From positions 62,001-126,000 of the forward strand of contig OZ176050.1 of assembly GCA_964247055.1 (NCBI GenBank): a stretch of 64,000 nt of DNA. The letters run 5' to 3'. The DNA comes from Paragordius varius (Eukaryota; Nematomorpha). How positions within the stretch are numbered: position 1 is the first letter of the stretch; each line of letters opens with the position of its first letter. The position numbers and the translations under genes are program-made. Positions 9,870 to 23,182 of the stretch are shown piece by piece. The notes under the pieces were generated by a model. It had not been told where the DNA came from and searched no databases. It saw nothing but the letters and a program-made list of their open reading frames with translations.

Positions 9870-11425
9870 CGCCATAATTTTTTTTGGGTAGCCCTATGGT
9901 AGTTCCATCATCACCCCAAATATTGTCGAGATCGGAGTATAAATGTAATTTTTATGAATTTTTTAAATATTTAAAAAATTTATTTTATACGATTTTAAAA
10001 ATAAAAATGGCTACCTAAAATCCAAATTTGATCAGGTGATGTCACCATAATTTTTTTTGCGTAGCCCTATGGTTGTTCCATCATCACCCCAAATATTTTG
10101 GGGATCGGACTATAAATGTAATTTTTATGAATTTTTTAAATATTTAAAAAATTTATTTTATACGATTTTAAAAATAAAAATGGCTACCTAAAATCCAAAT
10201 TTGATCAGGTGATGTCACTATAATTTTTTTTGGGTAGCCCTATGGTAGTTCCATCATCACCCCAAATATTGTCGAGATCGGAGTATAAATGTAATTTTTA
10301 TGAATTTTTTAAATATTTAAAAAATTTATTTTATACGATTTTAAAAATAAAAATGGCTACCTAAAATCCAAATTTGATCAGGTGATGTCACTATAAATTT
10401 TTTTGGGTAGCCCTATGGTAGTTCCATCATCACCCCAAATATTTTCGAGATCGGAGTATAAATGTAATTTTTATGAATTTTTTAAATATTTAAAAAATTT
10501 ATTTTATACGATTTTAATAATAAAAATGGCTACCTAAAATCCAAATTTGATCAGGTGATGTCACCATAATTTTTTTTGGGTAGCCCTATGGTAATTCCAT
10601 CATCACCCCAAATATTTTAGGGATCGGACTATAAATGTAATTATATGAATTTTTTAAATATTTAAAAAATTTATTTTATACGATTTTAAAAATAAAAATG
10701 GCTACCTAAAATCCAAATTTGATCAGGTGATGTCACTATAATTTTTTTTGAGTAGCTCTATGGTAGTTCCATCATCACCCCAAATATTTTCGAGATCGGA
10801 GTATAAATGTAATTTTTATGAATTTTTTAAATATTTAAAAAATTTATTTTATACGATTTTAAAAATAAAAATGGCTACCTAAAATCCAAATTTGATCAGG
10901 TGATGTCGCCATAATTTTTTTTGGGTAGCCCTATGGTAGTTCCATCATCACCCCAAATATTGTCGAGATCGGAGTATAAATGTAATTTTTATGAATTTTT
11001 TAAATATTTAAAAAATTTATTTTATACGATTTTAAAAATAAAAATGGCTACCTAAAATCCAAATTTGATCAGGTGATGTCACCATAATTTTTTTTGCGTA
11101 GCCCTATGGTTGTTCCATCATCACCCCAAATATTTTGGGGATCGGACTATAAATGTAATTTTTATGAATTTTTTAAATATTTAAAAAATTTATTTTATAC
11201 GATTTTAAAAATAAAAATGGCTACCTAAAATCCAAATTTGATCAGGTGATGTCACTATAATTTTTTTTGGGTAGCCCTATGGTAGTTCCATCATCACCCC
11301 AAATATTGTCGAGATCGGAGTATAAATGTAATTTTTATGAATTTTTTAAATATTTAAAAAATTTATTTTATACGATTTTAAAAATAAAAATGGCTACCTA
11401 AAATCCAAATTTGATCAGGTGATGT
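9870..11425. repeat. 9-unit block G C D E* A* B G C D, copy 1
   Basis: The fourth unit carries TTTTAATAATAAAA and the fifth is 172 bp with TTTTAGGG and TTATATG. All three private changes recur 3113 bp later (18 units minus 1 bp) in 12983-14538. Confidence 0.9.
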
Positions 11426-11598
11426 CACTATAAATTTTTTTGGGTAGCCCTATGGTTGTTCCATCATCACCCCAAATATTTTGGGGATCGGACTATAAAT
11501 GTAATTTTTATGAATTTTTTAAATATTTAAAAAATTTATTTTATACGATTTTAAAAATAAAAATGGCTACCTAAAATCCAAATTTGATCAGGTGATGT
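11426..11598 (+). repeat. Hybrid unit: E start, C middle
   Basis: The first 16 bases are E type (ATAAATTTTTTT), while position 32 and the 53-68 block are C type (GGTTGTTCC, TTGGGG, GGACTA). The switch lies between unit positions 10 and 32. It sits where the unit order departs from the parallel copy at 14539 and looks like a crossover or conversion junction. Confidence 0.85.
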
Positions 11599-12982
11599 CA
11601 CTATAATTTTTTTTGGGTAGCCCTATGGTAGTTCCATCATCACCCCAAATATTGTCGAGATCGGAGTATAAATGTAATTTTTATGAATTTTTTAAATATT
11701 TAAAAAATTTATTTTATACGATTTTAAAAATAAAAATGGATACCTAAAATCCAAATTTGATCAGGTGATGTCACTATAATTTTTTTTGGGTAGCCCTATG
11801 GTAATTCCATCATCACCCCAAATATTTTGGGGATCGGACTATAAATGTAATTTTTATGAATTTTTTAAATATTTAAAAAATTTATTTTATACGATTTTAA
11901 AAATAAAAATGGCTACCTAAAATCCAAATTTGATCAGGTGATGTCACTATAATTTTTTTTGAGTAGCTCTATGGTAGTTCCATCATCACCCCAAATATTT
12001 TGGGGATCGGACTATAAATGTAATTTTTATGAATTTTTTAAATATTTAAAAAATTTATTTTATACGATTTTAAAAATAAAAATGGCTACCTAAAATCCAA
12101 ATTTGATCAGGTGATGTCACTATAATTTTTTTTGGGTAGCCCTATGGTAGTTCCATCATCACCCCAAATATTGTCGAGATCGGAGTATAAATGTAATTTT
12201 TATGAATTTTTTAAATATTTAAAAAATTTATTTTATACGATTTTAAAAATAAAAATGGCTACCTAAAATCCAAATTTGATCAGGTGATGTCACTATAAAT
12301 TTTTTTGGGTAGCCCTATGGTAGTTCCATCATCACCCCAAATATTTTCGAGATCGGAGTATAAATGTAATTTTTATGAATTTTTTAAATATTTAAAAAAT
12401 TTATTTTATACGATTTTAAAAATAAAAATGGCTACCTAAAATCCAAATTTGATCAGGTGATGTCACCATAATTTTTTTTGGGTAGCCCTATGGTAGTTCC
12501 ATCATCACCCCAAATATTTTCGAGATCGGAGTATAAATGTAGTTTTTATGAATTTTTTAAATATTTAAAAAATTTATTTTATACGATTTTAAAAATAAAA
12601 ATGGATACCTAAAATCCAAATTTGATCAGGTGATGTCACTATAATTTTTTTTGGGTAGCCCTATGGTAGTTCCATCATCACCCCAAATATTGTCGAGATC
12701 GGAGTATAAATGTAATTTTTATGAATTTTTTAAATATTTAAAAAATTTATTTTATACGATTTTAAAAATAAAAATGGCTACCTAAAATCCAAATTTGATC
12801 AGGTGATGTCACTATAAATTTTTTTGGGTAGCCCTATGGTAGTTCCATCATCACCCCAAATATTTTCGAGATCGGAGTATAAATGTAATTTTTATGAATT
12901 TTTTAAATATTTAAAAAATTTATTTTATACGATTTTAAAAATAAAAATGGCTACCTAAAATCCAAATTTGATCAGGTGATGT
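11599..12982. repeat. 8-unit block D A Bg D E F D E
   Basis: From the Bg unit at 11945 the order follows the 9-mer HOR of 2598-4154 and continues into G C D to 13501, making a third 9-mer copy in a different phase. The first D unit carries GGATACC. Confidence 0.87.
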
Positions 12983-14538
12983 CGCCATAATTTTTTTTGG
13001 GTAGCCCTATGGTAGTTCCATCATCACCCCAAATATTGTCGAGATCGGAGTATAAATGTAATTTTTATGAATTTTTTAAATATTTAAAAAATTTATTTTA
13101 TACGATTTTAAAAATAAAAATGGCTACCTAAAATCCAAATTTGATCAGGTGATGTCACCATAATTTTTTTTGCGTAGCCCTATGGTTGTTCCATCATCAC
13201 CCCAAATATTTTGGGGATCGGACTATAAATGTAATTTTTATGAATTTTTTAAATATTTAAAAAATTTATTTTATACGATTTTAAAAATAAAAATGGCTAC
13301 CTAAAATCCAAATTTGATCAGGTGATGTCACTATAATTTTTTTTGGGTAGCCCTATGGTAGTTCCATCATCACCCCAAATATTGTCGAGATCGGAGTATA
13401 AATGTAATTTTTATGAATTTTTTAAATATTTAAAAAATTTATTTTATACGATTTTAAAAATAAAAATGGCTACCTAAAATCCAAATTTGATCAGGTGATG
13501 TCACTATAAATTTTTTTGGGTAGCCCTATGGTAGTTCCATCATCACCCCAAATATTTTCGAGATCGGAGTATAAATGTAATTTTTATGAATTTTTTAAAT
13601 ATTTAAAAAATTTATTTTATACGATTTTAATAATAAAAATGGCTACCTAAAATCCAAATTTGATCAGGTGATGTCACCATAATTTTTTTTGGGTAGCCCT
13701 ATGGTAATTCCATCATCACCCCAAATATTTTAGGGATCGGACTATAAATGTAATTATATGAATTTTTTAAATATTTAAAAAATTTATTTTATACGATTTT
13801 AAAAATAAAAATGGCTACCTAAAATCCAAATTTGATCAGGTGATGTCACTATAATTTTTTTTGAGTAGCTCTATGGTAGTTCCATCATCACCCCAAATAT
13901 TTTCGAGATCGGAGTATAAATGTAATTTTTATGAATTTTTTAAATATTTAAAAAATTTATTTTATACGATTTTAAAAATAAAAATGGCTACCTAAAATCC
14001 AAATTTGATCAGGTGATGTCGCCATAATTTTTTTTGGGTAGCCCTATGGTAGTTCCATCATCACCCCAAATATTGTCGAGATCGGAGTATAAATGTAATT
14101 TTTATGAATTTTTTAAATATTTAAAAAATTTATTTTATACGATTTTAAAAATAAAAATGGCTACCTAAAATCCAAATTTGATCAGGTGATGTCACCATAA
14201 TTTTTTTTGCGTAGCCCTATGGTTGTTCCATCATCACCCCAAATATTTTGGGGATCGGACTATAAATGTAATTTTTATGAATTTTTTAAATATTTAAAAA
14301 ATTTATTTTATACGATTTTAAAAATAAAAATGGCTACCTAAAATCCAAATTTGATCAGGTGATGTCACTATAATTTTTTTTGGGTAGCCCTATGGTAGTT
14401 CCATCATCACCCCAAATATTGTCGAGATCGGAGTATAAATGTAATTTTTATGAATTTTTTAAATATTTAAAAAATTTATTTTATACGATTTTAAAAATAA
14501 AAATGGCTACCTAAAATCCAAATTTGATCAGGTGATGT
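12983..14538. repeat. 9-unit block G C D E* A* B G C D, copy 2
   Basis: Second copy of 9870-11425, sharing TTTTAATAAT, TTTTAGGG and the 1-bp-shorter A* unit. The overall spacing of 3113 bp is 18 units minus that base. Confidence 0.9.
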
Positions 14539-14711
14539 CACTATAAATTTTTTTGGGTAGCCCTATGGTAGTTCCATCATCACCCCAAATATTTTCGAGA
14601 TCGGAGTATAAATGTAATTTTTATGAATTTTTTAAATATTTAAAAAATTTATTTTATACGATTTTAAAAATAAAAATGGCTACCTAAAATCCAAATTTGA
14701 TCAGGTGATGT
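14539..14711 (+). repeat. Type E unit bridging two blocks
   Basis: An ordinary E unit between the block ending at 14538 and the F-starting HOR. The hybrid unit at 11426 occupies the equivalent place in the other copy. Confidence 0.85.
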
Positions 14712-17700
14712 CACCATAATTTTTTTTGGGTAGCCCTATGGTAGTTCCATCATCACCCCAAATATTTTCGAGATCGGAGTATAAATGTAGTTTTTATGAA
14801 TTTTTTAAATATTTAAAAAATTTATTTTATACGATTTTAAAAATAAAAATGGATACCTAAAATCCAAATTTGATCAGGTGATGTCACTATAATTTTTTTT
14901 GGGTAGCCCTATGGTAATTCCATCATCACCCCAAATATTTTGGGGATCGGACTATAAATGTAATTTTTATGAATTTTTTAAATATTTAAAAAATTTATTT
15001 TATACGATTTTAAAAATAAAAATGGCTACCTAAAATCCAAATTTGATCAGGTGATGTCACTATAATTTTTTTTGAGTAGCTCTATGGTAGTTCCATCATC
15101 ACCCCAAATATTTTCGAGATCGGAGTATAAATGTAGTTTTTATGAATTTTTTAAATATTTAAAAAATTTATTTTATACGATTTTAAAAATAAAAATGGCT
15201 ACCTAAAATCCAAATTTGATCAGGTGATGTCACCATAATTTTTTTTGCGTAGCCCTATGGTTGTTCCATCATCACCCCAAATATTTTGGGGATCGGAGGA
15301 CTATAAATGTAATTTTTATGAATTTTTTAAATATTTAAAAAATTTATTTTATACGATTTTAAAAATAAAAATGGCTACCTAAAATCCAAATTTGATCAGG
15401 TGATGTCACTATAATTTTTTTTGGGTAGCCCTATGGTAGTTCCATCATCACCCCAAATATTGTCGAGATCGGAGTATAAATGTAATTTTTATGAATTTTT
15501 TAAATATTTAAAAAATTTATTTTATACGATTTTAAAAATAAAAATGGCTACCTAAAATCCAAATTTGATCAGGTGATGTCACTATAAATTTTTTTGGGTA
15601 GCCCTATGGTAGTTCCATCATCACCCCAAATATTTTCGAGATCGGAGTATAAATGTAATTTTTATGAATTTTTTAAATATTTAAAAAATTTATTTTATAC
15701 GATTTTAAAAATAAAAATGGCTACCTAAAATCCAAATTTGATCAGGTGATGTCACCATAATTTTTTTTGGGTAGCCCTATGGTAGTTCCATCATCACCCC
15801 AAATATTTTCGAGATCGGAGTATAAATGTAGTTTTTATGAATTTTTTAAATATTTAAAAAATTTATTTTATACGATTTTAAAAATAAAAATGGATACCTA
15901 AAATCCAAATTTGATCAGGTGATGTCACTATAATTTTTTTGGGTAGCCCTATGGTAATTCCATCATCACCCCAAATATTTTGGGGATCGGACTATAAATG
16001 TAATTTTTATGAATTTTTTAAATATTTAAAAAATTTATTTTATACGATTTTAAAAATAAAAATGGCTACCTAAAATCCAAATTTGATCAGGTGATGTCGC
16101 CATAATTTTTTTTGGGTAGCCCTATGGTAGTTCCATCATCACCCCAAATATTTTCGAGATCGGAGTATAAATGTAATTTTTTTGAATTTTTTAAATATTT
16201 AAAAAATTTATTTTATACGATTTTAAAAATAAAAATGGCTACCTAAAATCCAAATTTGATCAGGTGATGTCGCCATAATTTTTTTTGCGTAGCCCTATGG
16301 TTGTTCCATCATCACCCCAAATATTTTGGGGATCGGACTATAAATGTAATTTTTATGAATTTTTTAAACATTTAAAAAATTTATTTTATACGATTTTAAA
16401 AATAAAAATGGCTACCTAAAATCCAAATTTGATCAGGTGATGTCGCCATAATTTTTTTTGGATAGCCCTATGGTAGTTCCATCATCACCCCAAATATTTT
16501 CGAGATCGGAGTATAAATGTAATTTTTTTGAATTTTTTAAATATTTAAAAAATTTATTTTATACGATTTTAAAAATAAAAATGGCTACCTAAAATCCAAA
16601 TTTGATCAGGTGATGTCGCCATAATTTTTTTTGCGTAGCCCTATGGTTGTTCCATCATCACCCCAAATATTTTGGGGATCGGACTATAAATGTAATTTTT
16701 ATGAATTTTTTAAATATTTAAAAAATTTATTTTATACGATTTTAAAAATAAAAATGGCTACCTAAAATCCAAATTTGATCAGGTGATGTCACTATAATTT
16801 TTTTTGGGTAGCCATATGGTAGTTCCATCATCACCCCAAATATTTTCGAGATCGGAGTATAAATGTAATTTTTTTGAATTTTTTAAATATTTAAAAAATT
16901 TATTTTATACGATTTTAAAAATAAAAATGGCTACCTAAAATCCAAATTTGATCAGGTGATGTCACCATAATTTTTTTTGCGTAGCCCTATGGTTGTTCCA
17001 TCATCACCCCAAATATTTTGGGGATCGGACTATAAATGTAATTTTTATGAATTTTTTAAATATTTAAAAAATTTATTTTATACGATTTTAAAAATAAAAA
17101 TGGCTACCTAAAATCCAAATTTGATCAGGTGATGTCACTATAATTTTTTTTGGGTAGCCCTATGGTAGTTCCATCATCACCCCAAATATTTTCGAGATCG
17201 GAGTATAAATGTAATTTTTATGAATTTTTTAAATATTTAAAAAATTTATTTTATACGATTTTAAAAATAAAAATGGCTACCTAAAATCCAAATTTGATCA
17301 GGTGATGTCACCATAATTTTTTTTGGGTAGCCCTATGGTAGTTCCATCATCACCCCAAATATTTTCGAGATCGGAGTATAAATGTAGTTTTTATGAATTT
17401 TTTAAATATTTAAAAAATTTATTTTATACGATTTTAAAAATAAAAATGGCTACCTAAAATCCAAATTTGATCAGGTGATGTCACTATAATTTTTTTTGGG
17501 TAGCCCTATGGTAATTCCATCATCACCCCAAATATTTTGGGGATCGGACTATAAATGTAATTTTTATGAATTTTTTAAATATTTAAAAAATTTATTTTAT
17601 ACGATTTTAAAAATAAAAATGGCTACCTAAAATCCAAATTTGATCAGGTGATGTCGCCATAATTTTTTTTGGGTAGCCCTATGGTAGTTCCATCATCACC

Positions 17701-18000
17701 CAAAATATTTTCGAGATCGGAGTATAAATGTAATTTTTTTGAATTTTTTAAATATTTAAAAAATTTATTTTATACGATTTTAAAAATAAAAATGGCTACC
17801 TAAAATCCAAATTTGATCAGGTGATGTCACCATAATTTTTTTTGCGTAGCCCTATGGTTGTTCCATCATCACCCCAAATATTTTGGGGATCGGACTATAA
17901 ATGTAATTTTTATGAATTTTTTAAATATTTAAAAAATTTATTTTATACGATTTTAAAAATAAAAATGGCTACCTAAAATCCAAATTTGATCAGGTGATGT
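14712..18000. repeat. 19-unit tract containing the ancestral 15-mer
   Basis: Order is F A B C+ D E F A G' C(AAAC) G'(GGATAG) C G'(GCCATATGG) C, two class II units (the second F-like), A, G' (CACCCA) and C. The first twelve units parallel the 18-mers at 20069 and 23183 but have one E-F-A set instead of two. GCCATATGG at 16811 recurs at 25799. The unit at 15926 has lost one T and is 172 bp. Confidence 0.85.
16098..16270 (+). repeat. Type G' unit (TTTTTTG), first appearance
   Basis: Class II unit with A-to-T at position 85, so TTTTTATG becomes TTTTTTTG. I saw no TTTTTTG unit to the left of this one, while it is common from here to the right end. It marks a change of subfamily set near 16 kb. 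Confidence 0.88.
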
Positions 18001-19033
18001 CGCCATAATTTTTTTTGGGTAGCCCTATGGTAGTTCCATCATCACCCCAAATATTTTCGAGATCGGAGTATAAATGTAATTTTTTTGAATTTTTTAAATA
18101 TTTAAAAAATTTATTTTATACGATTTTAAAAATAAAAATGGCTACCTAAAATCCAAATTTGATCAGATGATGTCACCATAATTTTTTTTGGGTAGCCCTA
18201 TGGTAGTTCCATCATCACCACAAATATTTTGGGGATCGGACTATAAATGTTATTTTTATGAATTTTTTAAATATTTAAAAAATTTATTTTATACGATTTT
18301 AAAAATAAAAATGGCTACCTAAAATCCAAATTTGATCAGGTGATGTCACCATAATTTTTTTTGGGTAGCCCTATGGTAGTTCCATCATCACCCCAAATAT
18401 TTTCGAGATCGGAGTATAAATGTAATTTTTATGAATTTTTAATATTTAAAAAATTTATTTTATACGATTTTAAAAATAAAAATGGCTACCTAGAATCCAA
18501 ATTTAATCAGGTGATACCATAATTTTTTTTGGGTAGCCCTATGGTTGTTCCATCATCACCCCAAATATTGTCGAGATCGGAGTATAAATGTAATTTTTTT
18601 GAATTTTTTAAATATTTAAAAAATTTATTTTATACGATTTTAAAAATAAAAATGGCTACCTAAAATCCAAATTTGATCAGGTGATGTCGCCATAATTTTT
18701 TTTGCGTAGCCCTATGGTAGTTCCATCATCACCCCAAATATTTTGGGGATCGGACTATAAATGTAATTTTTATGAATTTTTTAAATATTTAAAAAATTTA
18801 TTTTATACGATTTTAAAAATAAAAATGGCTACCTAAAATCCAAATTTGATCAGGTGATGTCACCATAATTTTTTTTGGGTAGCCCTATGGTAGTTCCATC
18901 ATCACCCCAAATATTTTCGAGATCGGAGTATAAATGTAATTTTTATGAATTTTTTAAATATTTAAAAAATTTATTTTATACGATTTTAAAAATGAAAATG
19001 GCTACCTAAAATCCAAATTTGATCAGGTGATGT
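18001..19033. repeat. Six-unit stretch with irregular units
   Basis: This stretch holds the most indels in the left half. The unit at 18347 is 169 bp (2 bp lost before the palindrome centre, GT lost at its end) and the next has lost its first base. Other private changes are CACCACAAAT, TGTTATTTTT, TAGAATCC and AATGAAAATGG. It may be an exchange boundary between the flanking HOR families. Confidence 0.8.
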
Positions 19034-20068
19034 CACCATAATTTTTTTTGGGTAGCCCTATGGTAATTCCATCATCACCCCAAATATTTTGGGGATCGGA
19101 CTATAAATGTAATTATATGAATTTTTTAAATATTTAAAAAATTTATTTTATACGATTTTAAAAATAAAAATGGCTACCTAAAATCCAAATTTGATCAGGT
19201 GATGTCACTATAATTTTTTTTGAGTAGCTCTATGGTAGTTCCATCATCACCCCAAATATTTTCGAGATCGGAGTATAAATGTAATTTTTATGAATTTTTT
19301 AAATATTTAAAAAATTTATTTTATACGATTTTAAAAATAAAAATGGCTACCTAAAATCCAAATTTGATCAGGTGATGTCGCCATAATTTTTTTTGGGTAG
19401 CCCTATGGTAGTTCCATCATCACCCCAAATATTTTCGAGATCGGAGTATAAATGTAATTTTTTTGAATTTTTTAAATATTTAAAAAATTTATTTTATACG
19501 ATTTTAAAAATAAAAATGGCTACCTAAAATCCAAATTTGATCAGGTGATGTCACCATAATTTTTTTTGCGTAGCCCTATGGTTGTTCCATCATCACCCCA
19601 AATATTTTGGGGATCGGACTATAAATGTAATTTTTATGAATTTTTTAAATATTTAAAAAATTTATTTTATACGATTTTAAAAATAAAAATGGCTACCTAA
19701 AATCCAAATTTGATCAGGTGATGTCACTATAATTTTTTTTGGGTAGCCCTATGGTAGTTCCATCATCACCCCAAATATTGTCGAGATCGGAGTATAAATG
19801 TAATTTTTATGAATTTTTTAAATATTTAAAAAATTTATTTTATACGATTTTAAAAATAAAAATGGCTACCTAAAATCCAAATTTGATCAGGTGATGTCAC
19901 TATAAATTTTTTTGGAGGCCTATGGTAGTTCCATCATCACCCCAAATATTTTCGAGATCGGAGTATAAATGTAATTTTTATGAATTTTTTAAATATTTAA
20001 AAAATTTATTTTATACGATTTTAAAAATAAAAATGGCTACCTAAAATCCAAATTTGATCAGGTGATGT
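19034..20068. repeat. Six-unit block A* B G' C D E
   Basis: It begins with a 172-bp A* unit. The order parallels 13675-14711, except that G' replaces G; the spacing is 5359 bp (31 units minus 4 bp). The last unit (19898-20068) has GGAGGCC in place of GGGTAGCCC and is 171 bp. Confidence 0.86.
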
Positions 20069-23000
20069 CACCATAATTTTTTTTGGGTAGCCCTATGGTA
20101 GTTCCATCATCACCCCAAATATTTTCGAGATCGGAGTATAAATGTAGTTTTTATGAATTTTTTAAATATTTAAAAAATTTATTTTATACGATTTTAAAAA
20201 TAAAAATGGATACCTAAAATCCAAATTTGATCAGGTGATGTCACTATAATTTTTTTTGGGTAGCCCTATGGTAATTCCATCATCACCCCAAATATTTTGG
20301 GGATCGGACTATAAATGTAATTTTTATGAATTTTTTAAATATTTAAAAAATTTATTTTATACGATTTTAAAAATAAAAATGGCTACCTAAAATCCAAATT
20401 TGATCAGGTGATGTCACTATAATTATTTTTGAGTAGCTCTATGGTAGTTCCATCATCACCCCAAATATTTTCGAGATCGGAGTATAAATGTAGTTTTTAT
20501 GAATTTTTTAAATATTTAAAAAATTTATTTTATACGATTTTAAAAATAAAAATGGCTACCTAAAATCCAAATTTGATCAGGTGATGTCACCATAATTTTT
20601 TTTGCGTAGCCCTATGGTTGTTCCATCATCACCCCAAATATTTTGGGGATCGGACTATAAATGTAATTTTTATGAATTTTTTAAATATTTAAAAAATTTA
20701 TTTTATACGATTTTAAAAATAAAAATGGCTACCTAAAATCCAAATTTGATCAGGTGATGTCACTATAATTTTTTTTGGGTAGCCCTATGGTAGTTCCATC
20801 ATCACCCCAAATATTGTCGAGATCGGAGTATAAATGTAATTTTTATGAATTTTTTAAATATTTAAAAAATTTATTTTATACGATTTTAAAAATAAAAATG
20901 GCTACCTAAAATCCAAATTTGATCAGGTGATGTCACTATAAATTTTTTTGGGTAGCCCTATGGTAGTTCCATCATCACCCCAAATATTTTCGAGATCGGA
21001 GTATAAATGTAATTTTTATGAATTTTTTAAATATTTAAAAAATTTATTTTATACGATTTTAAAAATAAAAATGGCTACCTAAAATCCAAATTTGATCAGG
21101 TGATGTCACCATAATTTTTTTTGGGTAGCCCTATGGTAGTTCCATCATCACCCCAAATATTTTCGAGATCGGAGTATAAATGTAGTTTTTATGAATTTTT
21201 TAAATATTTAAAAAATTTATTTTATACGATTTTAAAAATAAAAATGGATACCTAAAATCCAAATTTGATCAGGTGATGTCACTATAATTTTTTTTGGGTA
21301 GCCCTATGGTAATTCCATCATCACCCCAAATATTTTGGGGATCGGACTATAAATGTAATTTTTATGAATTTTTTAAATATTTAAAAAATTTATTTTATAC
21401 GATTTTAAAAATAAAAATGGCTACCTAAAATCCAAATTTGATCAGGTGATGTCACTATAAATTTTTTTGGGTAGCCCTATGGTAGTTCCATCATCACCCC
21501 AAATATTTTCGAGATCGGAGTATAAATGTAATTTTTATGAATTTTTTAAATATTTAAAAAATTTATTTTATACGATTTTAAAAATAAAAATGGCTACCTA
21601 AAATCCAAATTTGATCAGGTGATGTCACCATAATTTTTTTTGGGTAGCCCTATGGTAGTTCCATCATCACCCCAAATATTTTCGAGATCGGAGTATAAAT
21701 GTAGTTTTTATGAATTTTTTAAATATTTAAAAAATTTATTTTATACGATTTTAAAAATAAAAATGGATACCTAAAATCCAAATTTGATCAGGTGATGTCA
21801 CTATAATTTTTTTTGGGTAGCCCTATGGTAATTCCATCATCACCCCAAATATTTTGGGGATCGGACTATAAATGTAATTTTTATGAATTTTTTAAATATT
21901 TAAAAAATTTATTTTATACGATTTTAAAAATAAAAATGGCTACCTAAAATCCAAATTTGATCAGGTGATGTCGCCATAATTTTTTTTGGGTAGCCCTATG
22001 GTAGTTCCATCATCACCCCAAATATTTTCGAGATCGGAGTATAAATGTAATTTTTTTGAATTTTTTAAATATTTAAAAAATTTATTTTATACGATTTTAA
22101 AAATAAAAATGGCTACCTAAAATCCAAATTTGATCAGGTGATGTCGCCATAATTTTTTTTGCGTAGCCCTATGGTTGTTCCATCATCACCCCAAATATTT
22201 TGGGGATCGGACTATAAATGTAATTTTTATGAATTTTTTAAACATTTAAAAAATTTATTTTATACGATTTTAAAAATAAAAATGGCTACCTAAAATCCAA
22301 ATTTGATCAGGTGATGTCGCCATAATTTTTTTTGGATAGCCCTATGGTAGTTCCATCATCACCCCAAATATTTTCGAGATCGGAGTATAAATGTAATTTT
22401 TTTGAATTTTGTAAATATTTAAAAAATTTATTTTATACGATTTTAAAAATAAAAATGGCTACCTAAAATCCAAATTTGATCAGGTGATGTCGCCATAATT
22501 TTTTTTGCGTAGCCCTATGGTTGTTCCATCATCACCCCAAATATTTTGGGGATCGGACTATAAATGTAATTTTTATGAATTTTTTAAATATTTAAAAAAT
22601 TTATTTTATACGATTTTAAAAATAAAAATGGCTACCTAAAATCCAAATTTGATCAGGTGATGTCACTATAAATTTTTTTGGGTAGCCCTATGGTAGTTCC
22701 ATCATCACCCCAAATATTTTCGAGATCGGAGTATAAATGTAATTTTTTTGAATTTTTTAAATATTTAAAAAATTTATTTTATACGATTTTAAAAATAAAA
22801 ATGGCTACCTAAAATCCAAATTTGATCAGGTGATGTCACCATAATTTTTTTTGGGTAGCCCTATGGTAGTTCCATCATCACCCCAAATATTTTCGAGATC
22901 GGAGTATAAATGTAGTTTTTATGAATTTTTTAAATATTTAAAAAATTTATTTTATACGATTTTAAAAATAAAAATGGATACCTAAAATCCAAATTTGATC

Positions 23001-23182
23001 AGGTGATGTCGCCATAATTTTTTTTGGGTAGCCCTATGGTAGTTCCATCATCACCCCAAATATTTTCGAGATCGGAGTATAAATGTAATTTTTTTGAATT
23101 TTTTAAATATTTAAAAAATTTATTTTATACGATTTTAAAAATAAAAATGGCTACCTAAAATCCAAATTTGATCAGGTGATGT
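20069..23182. repeat. 18-mer HOR (3114 bp), copy 1
   Basis: Order is F A B* C D E F A E F A G' C(AAAC) G'(GGATAG) C E F G'. Private marks are AATTATTTTT at 20421 and TTTTGTAAAT near 22411. E-F-A is tandemly doubled (20934-21452, 21453-21971). Copy 2 follows directly and all these marks recur exactly 3114 bp on. Confidence 0.93.
20934..21971. repeat. E-F-A trimer duplication (2 x 519 bp)
   Basis: Units E, F, A at 20934-21452 are repeated at 21453-21971. The same doubling exists in the second 18-mer (24048-25085) but not at 15580-16097, where a single E-F-A precedes G'. Confidence 0.9.
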
